Assembly (NCBI GenBank): GCA_937928045.1
Contig: CALFWO010000015.1
Location: 62,001-126,000, forward strand
DNA: 64,000 nucleotides
Direction: 5' to 3'
Source: an uncultured Saprospiraceae bacterium
GTDB taxonomy: Bacteria; Bacteroidota; Bacteroidia; Chitinophagales; Saprospiraceae
Both the position numbers and the translations under genes were made by a program. Position 1 is the first letter of the stretch, and every line of letters starts with the position of its first letter. The notes under the pieces are model-generated. The model ran no database searches, was not told the DNA's origin, and was given only the letters and a program-made list of their open reading frames with translations. Shown here one piece after another: positions 54,316 through 62,943 of this stretch.

Positions 54316-54787
54316 TTATTTGTTGCTTGCAAGTCTTTCAGATATGCTTCCTTCCATAATCTTACTTTCTATTTCGTAAAGTTTATTTAGAAAATTTTTA
54401 TCAACTATTTCTTTGATTGCTTTTTGCATGGATTTCCACTTTTTTTCAAAAGTTGGAAATAGCTTTAAGCTTTTCCTACTCAAGGTAATCAATGTTCTTC
54501 TTTAATCTAACTTATCAGTTTTGCTTTTCAAGTAACCTCTGTCAATAATTTTCTCTGTGATCTTAATTACGCCGGGATGAGAGAATCCTAACTGTTTGAC
54601 AATTTCAGTCATGGTAAGTTCTTTTTCCTTTTTAAGCAGTAAAAAAATTAAATGCCAATTAGGCGGTATGTTAAATTCTGAGTTTTTGTAATACGCATTG
54701 GAATCATAATGTAAACCATCACTAAGTCGTTTGATTCTTGCGGCAAAACCAATGAATTTTAAAGGTTGTCAAAAAGTCCTTTTCCAT
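54316..54787 (-). pseudogene. Decayed MarR-family regulator
   Basis: From the ATG at 54785-54787 the minus strand reads MEKDFLTTF, then a frameshift within a T/A-rich run, then a clear MarR winged helix in one frame: KFIGFAARIKRLSDGLHYD, PPNWHLIFLLLKKEKELTM, EIVKQLGFSHPGVIKITEKI, RGYLKSKTDKLD, an internal TAA, RRTLITLSRKSLKL and a C-terminal helix up to a TAA at 54316. The stop in DKLD-stop-RRT is one C-to-T change from the usual Gln. Two lesions: one frameshift and one nonsense codon. Other ORF-calling would miss it completely. Confidence 0.85.
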
Positions 54788-54793
54788 AATTAA

Positions 54794-54839
54794 TGTAACT
54801 GGATACTCATTATAATAAAATAATGAGTAACCAGTTACA
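54794..54839. promoter_or_regulatory. Operator palindrome upstream of the MarR pseudogene
   Basis: An inverted repeat with 20-base arms and one mismatch (54794-54813 and 54820-54839, 6-base spacer AATAAA), starting 6 bases upstream of the MarR start codon. The outer part TGTAACTGG/CCAGTTACA is the kind of dyad bound by MarR dimers. It probably served as the autoregulatory operator of this operon, and remains intact although the regulator has been lost. Confidence 0.7.
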
Positions 54840-54867
54840 TAGTTAGTTGGAATTTGTTTTATGAAAA

Positions 54868-55914
54868 TTAAACTTCATCCGTTTCTCCAAGAACACATAG
54901 CACGGTGGCCATTCCAATAGCCTTTATGGCTGGCACTTTTTCCCCATTTTTATTGGTATGAATGATCTTATTGACGGTCCAATTGAATTTATTCAAAGGA
55001 ATATTCGATTCTTCTACTTGATTCATAAGTTCAGATTGATTTTTGACCCAGTTTAATTTTTGAGCATTTGTTTTTATTTCAGGTCTGCTTTCTTTAGATG
55101 GGTAGACCACAACCCAAGAGACAGGAATATGAAAACTATTTTGAAAAGCATCCTTTTCTTCAGAAGGTTTTTCTTTTTTGATGGCTTCATGCCAATTTAC
55201 TTCGGCATCAGGATATTGCGCGGAAAGCGCTTGAGCAATTTCCAGATCTCCAGGTCGATATCCACGCTTATAAAAATATGGCCAATAGCTGGCATTCAAC
55301 CTTGCTGTAATTGCTTGTTCAGGTAGGGATTTGAAAATTACGAAATGAGGCGATGTATAAATTTTCGGTTGACTTCCATCTGGCAAAGTAAAAAACTGCA
55401 TCAAGGCAATGTTTATAAATGGATTTTTTCCGATTCCGCAAGCCCAAAAATTAATCCTGGTGGTGCTGTCTACAGCATTTGATTTTAGCCGAGTCAATGG
55501 GTTATTCATCATGGCCTTCATTAGATTCTTGGGAGTTGCCCGCTGCCCATTTTGATTTATTGGTATAGACAAACCGCTGTATGGGTTCCCATGAAGAACT
55601 ACTTGAATAGTGCTGTATTTTTTATCTTTTGCATTGTTAAGGTGTTGAATTAAATCTTCTAATGATCTACAAGTCTTAACCAACTCGTCTGACTTCTCTT
55701 TCGGTGAATAAAGAAAATGTTCTTCGGCCAATTTAAAATATTGATAACCCGGTTTATCTGATCCCAATAAAAAGGTAATGGACTTTCTTTGATTCTCTGA
55801 TTCAAACAAAGAGGTCTGTTCAGTAGATTCCGAAGGAATTGTGGAGAGGAGTAGACCTACTAAAAGTAGGCCTACGATAACTCCACTCCAAAATACAAAT
55901 TTCATTACACCCAT
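54868..55914 (-). CDS. Membrane-anchored protein with caspase-like His/Cys dyad
   Basis: A 348-residue protein with an N-terminal membrane anchor (about 5-25, FVFWSGVIVGLLLVGLLLS) and a soluble outer domain. The motifs VVLHGNPYSGL (H108) and RINFWACGIGKN (C159), each at the end of a hydrophobic strand, resemble the catalytic dyad of caspase/gingipain-type (clan CD) folds, though spacing and family membership are my inference. The start overlaps the VIT/VWA gene by 10 bases (or by 1 if the second ATG, at 55903-55905, is used), so the two proteins are probably made together. Substrate unknown. Confidence 0.7.
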   Translation of the reverse strand: MGVMKFVFWSGVIVGLLLVGLLLSTIPSESTEQTSLFESENQRKSITFLLGSDKPGYQYFKLAEEHFLYSPKEKSDELVKTCRSLEDLIQHLNNAKDKKYSTIQVVLHGNPYSGLSIPINQNGQRATPKNLMKAMMNNPLTRLKSNAVDSTTRINFWACGIGKNPFINIALMQFFTLPDGSQPKIYTSPHFVIFKSLPEQAITARLNASYWPYFYKRGYRPGDLEIAQALSAQYPDAEVNWHEAIKKEKPSEEKDAFQNSFHIPVSWVVVYPSKESRPEIKTNAQKLNWVKNQSELMNQVEESNIPLNKFNWTVNKIIHTNKNGEKVPAIKAIGMATVLCVLGETDEV

Positions 55915-58130
55915 AGGAAGTTAACTTGAATAGTGAATGAATTTGAGTTGTTCTTTGTCAATGTTTTTAGCAAAGCTTCAAACTGTTTGATGAATGCTGG
56001 CGTTAACTGATTTCTACTATCCTGCATACTCCATTTATTTAGCTCAGTATTATAGTGAATGGTTAAGACATTACCATTTAAAATAGCTTTTTCCTTTTTG
56101 TCGAATTCTATATTATCTACTAGCTGTTTTTTCAAATTATTCTTAAAGGAAAAAATTGCATTGCCGGTAACATGAACAAATAACACTTGCTTGGTTTGTT
56201 TTGCGCCGTGTTTAGAATTGCCTTCCATTTTCATTTCGAAACCAACCGCATGGTTTGAAACCCCTTCTGGCAGTGGCAGTGGTTGTTTTACCTTTATTGT
56301 TTTACTTCCATCTTTCATAACAGATTCTTTTTCAACTGCTACGAAAGAAGTATATTTTGTCAATAAGTTGTATTTCAATCCCAGGTTGGTCACCTCTTGT
56401 ACAGTACCTTCACTTTGGGACAAACTATTCAAGTCATCTTTCCATCTGATTTGCTCTCGCGCCCATAAATAGCGAATTGGGCTATTTTCTTTTGATTCCA
56501 TCGATGGACTAATGTTGATTCGTTCGACGTATTTTTTCTTTCCTTGATAGCCAGTGAACTTAATTGACCCATTTGCATCACCTTTAAATTTCCCAAAGAC
56601 AAACAATGGTCGTTCTGCTAATAAATCAGGCACTGTTTTAGGAATTATATCATAGGCTTGGATGCCATCAATATTTAAATCAATATTAGTAAGGATTGGC
56701 GTTTCGATATATGTTCTGAATTTCTTCGCAATCTCAGGTGCTTCACTTTTATTCGTAATGACAAATGCTTCGCCACGACCAGCATGAGCCATTCCTTCAA
56801 TCAAATGTCTGTTTACACTGCTACCGATTCCAAATGCAAATAAGTTACTTTTGTTAAGATTATCAGCAATTAAATTAAATGCTTCTCTTTCCACGGAAAC
56901 ATATCCATCTGTAACGATTACCATTGATCTAGAATTGATCTCATCATCACTTGGAAGAGCTAGGGCATGTCGCATTGCGGGTAAAAGTTGAGTGCCACCA
57001 CCAGCATTAATATTATCGAGAAAAGAGAATGCCTTGGTTAAATTACCTTCATTTGCCAAAACAGACTTTTCCGCAAATACTTTTGATCCACCTGAGAATA
57101 GCAGCATGTTAAATTTGTCTATTGGTCTCAGTTTGCCAACCAAATCTTTAATCACTCCTTTGGAAATATCGATAGGAAATCCGCGCATCGATCCAGATAC
57201 ATCAATGATGAATACATATTCTCTAGGAGGAATTTGATCGGTAGTAATTCTTTTAGGCGGTTGAATCATGGTTAGGAAAAATTGCTCATCGCCATGGTTG
57301 TAAAGCATCGTACCACTAGAGATTAATTCACCAGACAAGCTGTAATTAAGGATAAAATCTTTATTCCCACTTTTGTTACTCCCCGGATCCAATTTAATCC
57401 TAGCTTGATCAGCTGCAATTTTATCAATCTGAACATCATGCGAGGAGGAGGCAATCGATGCAATAGGCATTCCAGCATTTATTCGAGCAGTCAAATAAAA
57501 ATCGTAGCTCGGTTCTTCTGTTTCTTTTGTATAAGGCATGTTGGCGAATGCAACATCTTTCTGTGTCTCCTCAGGGGAAACAAACCTTGGACCGACCACA
57601 GTTGGGTAGATAAAACTATAAACTTTGTTTTCTGGAATTAGAAACTCATTGTATTTAAGTTCAACCTTGATTAAATCTCCGGGCAGCATATTCCCAATGT
57701 TCATTTGGAAAACATTAGGACGTTTTTGCTCTAGCAAACTGGCTCGTTTCCCAGCTCTTTTAGCTTTTTCATAAGTTGCCCTAGCTTCTTTTTTCTCTTT
57801 AATTTCTGCATTGATAATTCTGTCGCCAACTTCCATCGTCATCGCGTATACCGCCGCTCTGGTAGAAGCTGGAAATACATAAATGGCTTCAATCGGTAAA
57901 TCTCCATTGTTCTTGTACAATTGAGTAACGGTAACATCTGCAATAGGGCCAGTGATATTCACATCTGCTGTGGTCGAAAGCAGAGGAAATTCTTCGGAAT
58001 CAATGCCTGGGGTATTGATTTTGAAATAAGGCGAAAGGGATTGATCATTTTTTTCTACTTGACCATATGCATTCAAAGAAAGCACCAATCCCAGCAAGAG
58101 GCTAGTGAAAATTTGGATTTTGGATTTCAT
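55905..58130 (-). CDS. VIT and von Willebrand factor A domain protein
   Basis: About 741 residues from the ATG complementing 58128-58130 (MKSKIQIFTSLLLGL); the longer frame adds a segment before the signal peptide. Signal peptide (1-24), VIT domain (about 33-170; VTVTQLYKNNGDLPIEAIYVFPA), then VWA domain (about 304-480) with the MIDAS motif DVSGSM (D310), and a C-terminal beta region. VIT-VWA proteins resemble inter-alpha-trypsin inhibitor heavy chains; in bacteria some are cell-surface proteins processed by partner enzymes. No T9SS tail. The next gene overlaps its 3' end and may encode the partner. Confidence 0.9.
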   Translation of the reverse strand: MKSKIQIFTSLLLGLVLSLNAYGQVEKNDQSLSPYFKINTPGIDSEEFPLLSTTADVNITGPIADVTVTQLYKNNGDLPIEAIYVFPASTRAAVYAMTMEVGDRIINAEIKEKKEARATYEKAKRAGKRASLLEQKRPNVFQMNIGNMLPGDLIKVELKYNEFLIPENKVYSFIYPTVVGPRFVSPEETQKDVAFANMPYTKETEEPSYDFYLTARINAGMPIASIASSSHDVQIDKIAADQARIKLDPGSNKSGNKDFILNYSLSGELISSGTMLYNHGDEQFFLTMIQPPKRITTDQIPPREYVFIIDVSGSMRGFPIDISKGVIKDLVGKLRPIDKFNMLLFSGGSKVFAEKSVLANEGNLTKAFSFLDNINAGGGTQLLPAMRHALALPSDDEINSRSMVIVTDGYVSVEREAFNLIADNLNKSNLFAFGIGSSVNRHLIEGMAHAGRGEAFVITNKSEAPEIAKKFRTYIETPILTNIDLNIDGIQAYDIIPKTVPDLLAERPLFVFGKFKGDANGSIKFTGYQGKKKYVERINISPSMESKENSPIRYLWAREQIRWKDDLNSLSQSEGTVQEVTNLGLKYNLLTKYTSFVAVEKESVMKDGSKTIKVKQPLPLPEGVSNHAVGFEMKMEGNSKHGAKQTKQVLFVHVTGNAIFSFKNNLKKQLVDNIEFDKKEKAILNGNVLTIHYNTELNKWSMQDSRNQLTPAFIKQFEALLKTLTKNNSNSFTIQVNFLWV

Positions 58131-58296
58131 AATTATTATTTTGAGTGGATGAATAGATAACTGCAAGGTATTGGCGCTTGATTCCGAAGTAATAGACTAA
58201 TTAGGATTCGTAAGGAATTAAGTAGAATTCGTATTGGCGGATTGACCAATTGCTGTTATATGAAAGAAATAGACCTTTTTGGAGAAATAATAACAA

Positions 58297-58944
58297 TTGA
58301 TTGATCCAAAAAATCCTTTATCATTGCAGCTCAAAAGACATAATTTGGACTGGATTTATTTTCTTGATTTATTTGGAACCTTAGTTTTTGCCATCTCAGG
58401 GGTATTGACTTCCATTGAAAAGAAGTTCGACTTGGTGGGCTCTATTGTGATTGGCTTCGTAACGGCTATAGGCGGAGGAACCTTGCGTGATATACTCATT
58501 GGCAAATTCCCTGTTGGCTGGTTGATCGATCGAAATTATATGCTAGTAATTATTGTTGGCTGTCTTTTATCCTACCTTTTCAGATCTAGAATATTGAAGT
58601 GGAGAAAAAGTATGTTCATTTTTGATACCATCGGAATAGGTTTATTTACCATCCTTGGAATTAAGACCTCTTTAAGTTTTGGATTATCTGTAGAAGTTTG
58701 TTTAATCATGGGAGTTGTTTCTGCAGTGTTTGGTGGAGTGATTCGAGATGTTCTAACCAATGAAATCCCTTTGATCTTTAGAAAGGAAATTTATGCCACA
58801 GCATGTTTAGCCGGCGGTGTAGTATATCTACTACTAGTACGAACAACAGGAATCGAAGATTTGGGGATTGTGATTTCAATGCTCGTTGTAATGATCATTA
58901 GATATTTTGCGGTGAAGCGAGGTTGGACCTTGCAGTTGGGGTAA
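58297..58944 (+). CDS. TRIC-type cation channel family protein (UPF0126-like)
   Basis: A 215-residue membrane protein with about seven helices; TRIC-type repeats are visible as FVTAIGGGTLRDILIGKFPVGW and VVSAVFGGVIRDVLTNEIPLIF, both with the GG.xRD motif of the family. Bacterial members form trimeric potassium channels. The frame opens with TTG at 58297 because a TAA precedes it and no in-frame ATG occurs before the first helix. An unrelated 14-codon ATG frame overlaps the start. Its end is 8 bases from the convergent methyltransferase gene. Confidence 0.85.
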   Translation: MIDPKNPLSLQLKRHNLDWIYFLDLFGTLVFAISGVLTSIEKKFDLVGSIVIGFVTAIGGGTLRDILIGKFPVGWLIDRNYMLVIIVGCLLSYLFRSRILKWRKSMFIFDTIGIGLFTILGIKTSLSFGLSVEVCLIMGVVSAVFGGVIRDVLTNEIPLIFRKEIYATACLAGGVVYLLLVRTTGIEDLGIVISMLVVMIIRYFAVKRGWTLQLG

Positions 58945-58952
58945 ATTAGTAC

Positions 58953-60536
58953 CTAAGCTTTAACCCCAACCATCAATAAATTAGTCACTGGAAATTTTTG
59001 TTCCATTAATTCTAAATCAAATAACCTGGCCTTACCAATCATTCGGTTTTCAACTATCCAAGAATTTTGATAAGCTTGAGATTCAGGAGCAATATGGAAG
59101 CCAGTCTTTTCCAACTCTTTTTTCCAATCCGAAAATGACCAATTGCAAAAACGCTCGTTCATCTCGGAGTCCCAATTGTCGGTATAATCTTTAGTAAGTA
59201 AAAATTCGGAAGCATCTTTGAGGCGCATTTGATAATAGTTTTGATCTTCAATTCTGCGCAGTTGAAATCGAATACTATCATGATATTTTTTCCTAAAATT
59301 TTTAGCAAATCTAAGGAATCGATTGGCAGTAGATAGTTTTTTTAAATAAGCCGAAAGATCCATTCTGTCAGTGAAATTTTTAAACGGATCTTCACTGCTA
59401 CCATCCGAATCATTCAGCCAAAGTAATACTTCTTGATCTCCATTTTCAGGTCCAACAACATCTCGATTGATCCAAACACCCTGCGGTTTTAACTCCTCAT
59501 ATCTGTTTTGTATAAACTTTAGAAGATCTTCTCTAGAGCCATAAGACTCAATCTCATGAGTCAATGAACCGGTATGTATGGTGTTCATGGAGTTTGGTTT
59601 AAACACCAGACCATTGACTGCGTTTTTCATTTTAAAGTAAACATTAGGATTCCCAAATTCTTGTTGGGCCTTTCGATTTTCGCACAAAGAGAATAATTGT
59701 CTGGAGAGTTCAATTCCATAGAAATCTGATTCATGCAAACGGGATTCATGACTTGCATGTTTAATCCATGAGCCAACAGCACATCCAATATCACCAATAT
59801 TTCCGGCTTGAATGAATGGTGCGGTTTCTTCAAATTTCAAAGTGGAAATTTCATCCATTTTTCTTACATAGCTGCCGTAATCTCTACTTTCAGTTAAGTC
59901 TCCGTCTTCTCCAATAATAGGATCGTTTAATATTTCTTTGGTCAATTTACCAAGCTCGTATTGCGCCCAAATTTTGATAGTCGATGGATGGATATGATCT
60001 AATAATTTCTCTTCAGCTTTCCATTCCGGCGAAGCGGCAATTCTTTCAATGTATTTCCAAGGCAATACAAACTTAGTTTCCGGTATCTTTCGATCAGCTC
60101 TTTCCGCAGGTAAAATTCCATAACCTAATTTTTGAAAACCTCTTGCCACCACCGTACTGCTAACCACAACCGTATTTTTTGGACTTAAGTCAAATCGATA
60201 ATTACTAATATGATCTACATTTTTGATCAAGTAGGATGCGAAGTTATCCATCCTTCCAACATCATTGATACCATAAACAAATACTGGCACAGGCCAATCA
60301 TACCCAAAGTCATGTATAGCTAAAGACCTCAAATGAAAAGGTATAGGATTGCGTTTTGTACCATGATGATTGGCAGAGGTAACCACGAATATTATTCCTG
60401 ATACTTGTGCAATAGTTTGATCTTTCGTAGGCTTAAAATTAGGATCCCATTGAACGCCATCCACCACAATTTTTCTCAAATAGTCAAATTGAAAATTTGT
60501 CAACAAATGATGACGGCCAGGAACGATTAGCAGCAT
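58953..60536 (-). CDS. Nucleotidyltransferase-like domain fused to a SAM methyltransferase
   Basis: A 527-residue protein. The N-terminal part (about 1-175) has GRHHLLTNFQFDYL at the position of the HIGH-type nucleotide-binding loop, and TKRNPIPFHLRSLAI, like the NMN adenylyltransferase/NadM pattern, with ILPAERAD further on. The C-terminal part (about 245-527) is a class I methyltransferase: motif I DIGCAVGSWI (249-258), acidic residue in YGIELSRQL, and NTIHTGSLTHEIES. So it appears bifunctional: nucleotidyl transfer or nucleotide binding plus methylation. The partner substrates are unknown; no neighbouring gene suggests one. Confidence 0.8.
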   Translation of the reverse strand: MLLIVPGRHHLLTNFQFDYLRKIVVDGVQWDPNFKPTKDQTIAQVSGIIFVVTSANHHGTKRNPIPFHLRSLAIHDFGYDWPVPVFVYGINDVGRMDNFASYLIKNVDHISNYRFDLSPKNTVVVSSTVVARGFQKLGYGILPAERADRKIPETKFVLPWKYIERIAASPEWKAEEKLLDHIHPSTIKIWAQYELGKLTKEILNDPIIGEDGDLTESRDYGSYVRKMDEISTLKFEETAPFIQAGNIGDIGCAVGSWIKHASHESRLHESDFYGIELSRQLFSLCENRKAQQEFGNPNVYFKMKNAVNGLVFKPNSMNTIHTGSLTHEIESYGSREDLLKFIQNRYEELKPQGVWINRDVVGPENGDQEVLLWLNDSDGSSEDPFKNFTDRMDLSAYLKKLSTANRFLRFAKNFRKKYHDSIRFQLRRIEDQNYYQMRLKDASEFLLTKDYTDNWDSEMNERFCNWSFSDWKKELEKTGFHIAPESQAYQNSWIVENRMIGKARLFDLELMEQKFPVTNLLMVGVKA

Positions 60537-60701
60537 TTAGTTCAGTTTTATTCAGGCCTGAAGCTAAGTATTAATCTCTTTATTTTAGAGGAAAATATTT
60601 TATTTCGGCTTTAATTAGTAGAAGATGGTAATAATGATAACGAGTTGTTAATTAGTAATCAATTAATGATTCTTGCCAACAGTTCTGTTAATTTGGTTGC
60701 T

Positions 60702-61526
60702 ATGAAGTACACGATTTTCTTGATTGTTTTGTTTTTGCTTTACGCATGTTCTGATGATATTTCCAAAGTTGTGCCGGTTGAAAATCAGGTTACTAGCAAT
60801 AATCAAACTCTTAGGGATAGTATCATTAAGAAGTACTTAGAAGATGGAGCTTGGAAACATCGGCTTTATTCAAATGAGTGGCAGGAAGAAATTGATAAGG
60901 GCTTGAAAATTGATTCTACCATTGCTTATCTCTGGCAGCAAAAAGCCATGCCGCTATTTAAGCAAGGGAAATACCAGTTGGGTATGAATTATCTTGACAA
61001 AGCGGTTCAATATGATCCCAAGGAATGGTTAGAATATCGGGCTTTTATGAAGTGCATTTTTTCAAAAGATTATCTTGAAGCAATTGTAGATTTTCAAAAT
61101 TGTAAACAGAGATATGGAATGAGCTATGTAATGGATCACTCCTACGACTTTTACATTGCTGTCTGTAATCTACAACTGAACAATTATTCCGAAGCTGAAA
61201 AATTATTGATAGACGAAATCGCCAGGCAAAAGGAAATGTTGGGGGAATTAAATGTTCATCATCTCGATCTTTTTTATTTGGGAATCGCAAATTTTGAACA
61301 GCGGAAGTATGAACAAGCAATTATGTATTTTGAAGAAGCTTTAAATTTTTATAATAATTTTGCTGATGCACAATATTATAAACCGATTTCTTTAAAGGAG
61401 TTAGGAAGAAATCAGGAGTCCGATAAAATATTCAAGGAAGCAGTTGCCAATGGTAAAAATGGTTATACCATTAATGAAGACAATGCACTGTATGAAAGAT
61501 ACCCTTATCAACTTAGGTGGAAGTGA
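60702..61526 (+). CDS. TPR lipoprotein
   Basis: A 274-residue lipoprotein from the ATG at 60702 (MKYTIFLIVLFLLYACSDD), with the lipobox LLYAC. TPR helices run from about 70 to 250 (for example IAYLWQQKAMPLFKQGKYQ, HLDLFYLGIANFEQRKYEQ, AIMYFEEALNFYNNFADAQ). It should sit in the outer or inner membrane facing the periplasm. Function not recognised. Confidence 0.82.
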   Translation: MKYTIFLIVLFLLYACSDDISKVVPVENQVTSNNQTLRDSIIKKYLEDGAWKHRLYSNEWQEEIDKGLKIDSTIAYLWQQKAMPLFKQGKYQLGMNYLDKAVQYDPKEWLEYRAFMKCIFSKDYLEAIVDFQNCKQRYGMSYVMDHSYDFYIAVCNLQLNNYSEAEKLLIDEIARQKEMLGELNVHHLDLFYLGIANFEQRKYEQAIMYFEEALNFYNNFADAQYYKPISLKELGRNQESDKIFKEAVANGKNGYTINEDNALYERYPYQLRWK

Positions 61527-61598
61527 AATTCTTAGTTGATTTCCATTTATATTTTTAAAAAAATTAATTTACGATTACTCAAACTATAACGTTACATT

Positions 61599-62375
61599 AT
61601 GAAGATCATCAATATATTTATTGTCTTATTATTTTTTCTAGGATGTAATTCTGAGCAAACCGTCAAATCGGAAAAAGCAGCTGTTCAATCCAATAAAGTT
61701 CTTTTTCTTTGTACAAGTGAAGAACAGTTCAATGGATTTGACAATGGAACTTACCTTTCAGAAATCGCCGTGCCGATTTACGAATTTCATAAGAACGATA
61801 TAGAAATTGATGTGCTATCTCCTAAAGGTGGAGCCATTCCGATTTATCATAAATTTGACACAACTGAAGTCTTACGGCAGGCGATCAATTCTACTTATTA
61901 TCAAAATAAAGTGGCAAATTCAATTGCCCTTAAAGATGTAGATATCAATGCATACAAAGCCGTAATTGTTCCCGGAGGTTATGGACAATTTAAAGACTTG
62001 CATAATAATGCAGCGATCAAAAGTTTAATTGTAAAACTTTATGAAAATGGTGGAGTCATTGGTTCCTTGGGACATGGGACGGCCTTATTGAGTCAATTGA
62101 AATTAAGTAATGGAAATTTCTTGGTCAACGATGTTACTATGACTTGTTTTCCGAATTGGAACGAGTTGAATATAATGGAGGAAGCTAACAAAGGAGAATT
62201 ATTACCCTTTCTAACGGAAGATGAGTTAAAGAAAAATGGCGCTAATCTCAAAATTTATGACAATGAAGCCAAAACCAATGATGAGGTAATTGATATGGAA
62301 AAAAGAATTGTTACCGCTTCGTTTGCAAGCAGTGGCAAGTTTATTTCGAAAAAGGTTTTGGAATTGATTAAGTAA
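61599..62375 (+). CDS. DJ-1/PfpI-like lipoprotein lacking the nucleophilic cysteine
   Basis: A 258-residue lipoprotein (lipobox LLFFLGC, C16) with a glutamine-amidotransferase-like domain of the Hsp31/YhbO group. The family Glu is present (E55 in TYLSEIAVPIYEF) and the strand-loop VIVPGGYGQFKDL is intact. The nucleophile elbow reads VIGSLGHGT (G158-H159); family members have Cys before HG, so the catalytic cysteine is Gly here. Glyoxalase, protease or deglycase chemistry relying on that Cys cannot operate, unless another residue takes over. Export as a lipoprotein is unusual for this family. Confidence 0.85.
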   Translation: MKIINIFIVLLFFLGCNSEQTVKSEKAAVQSNKVLFLCTSEEQFNGFDNGTYLSEIAVPIYEFHKNDIEIDVLSPKGGAIPIYHKFDTTEVLRQAINSTYYQNKVANSIALKDVDINAYKAVIVPGGYGQFKDLHNNAAIKSLIVKLYENGGVIGSLGHGTALLSQLKLSNGNFLVNDVTMTCFPNWNELNIMEEANKGELLPFLTEDELKKNGANLKIYDNEAKTNDEVIDMEKRIVTASFASSGKFISKKVLELIK

Positions 62376-62403
62376 TCTTAACCGAACTATTATTTTAACA
62401 GAT

Positions 62404-62937
62404 ATGGAGTCAGTCGTTTTCAATACCAAACTTCTAGATGTTTCGGATATACCATGGGTATTAGACTATTGGATGAATGCTAGTCCAGAATATCTTAGAA
62501 GTATGGGGGCAGATCCTGAAAAGATGCCTGATAAATCACAGTTTGAAGATATGTTGTTGAATCAATTGAATACACCAATTGAATCAAAAAATGGACTTGC
62601 CACAATCTGGATGATTAATGGGAAAAGAGTAGGGCATTGCAATGTTAATCAATTGGAATATGGGAGTCATGCACATATGCATTTGCATCTTTGGCGTCCG
62701 GATCAAAGAGCAAAAGGAAACGGAACTAGATTATTAAGTAAATCGATTCGGATGTTTTTCAATGAACTTAATTTGGAGAAATTGTATTGCGAACCTTATG
62801 CTTTGAATCCTGCTCCGAATAGAATTTTGCCTAAGGTTGGATTCACTTTTGTAAAGAAATATCGCTGTATTCCAGGCTCCATTAATTTTGAGCAAGAAGT
62901 GAATAGGTGGGTTATGAAAAAACAGGTTTCACTTTAA
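62404..62937 (+). CDS. GNAT-family N-acetyltransferase
   Basis: A 177-residue acetyltransferase of RimJ/RimL type, cytoplasmic. The acetyl-CoA loop is visible as LWRPDQRAKGNGTRLL (the QRAKGNG pattern), followed by LEKLYCEPYALNPAPNRILPKVGF. The acceptor substrate cannot be told. It starts 28 bases after the PfpI-like gene on the same strand, and ends 6 bases before the convergent gene. Confidence 0.87.
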   Translation: MESVVFNTKLLDVSDIPWVLDYWMNASPEYLRSMGADPEKMPDKSQFEDMLLNQLNTPIESKNGLATIWMINGKRVGHCNVNQLEYGSHAHMHLHLWRPDQRAKGNGTRLLSKSIRMFFNELNLEKLYCEPYALNPAPNRILPKVGFTFVKKYRCIPGSINFEQEVNRWVMKKQVSL

Positions 62938-62943
62938 TGCTAA

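Noticed and set aside
58260-58304. 14-codon ATG frame just before the TRIC gene
   Set aside because: Out of frame with the channel gene and too short; does not look like a missing N-terminus, since family members start close to the first helix.
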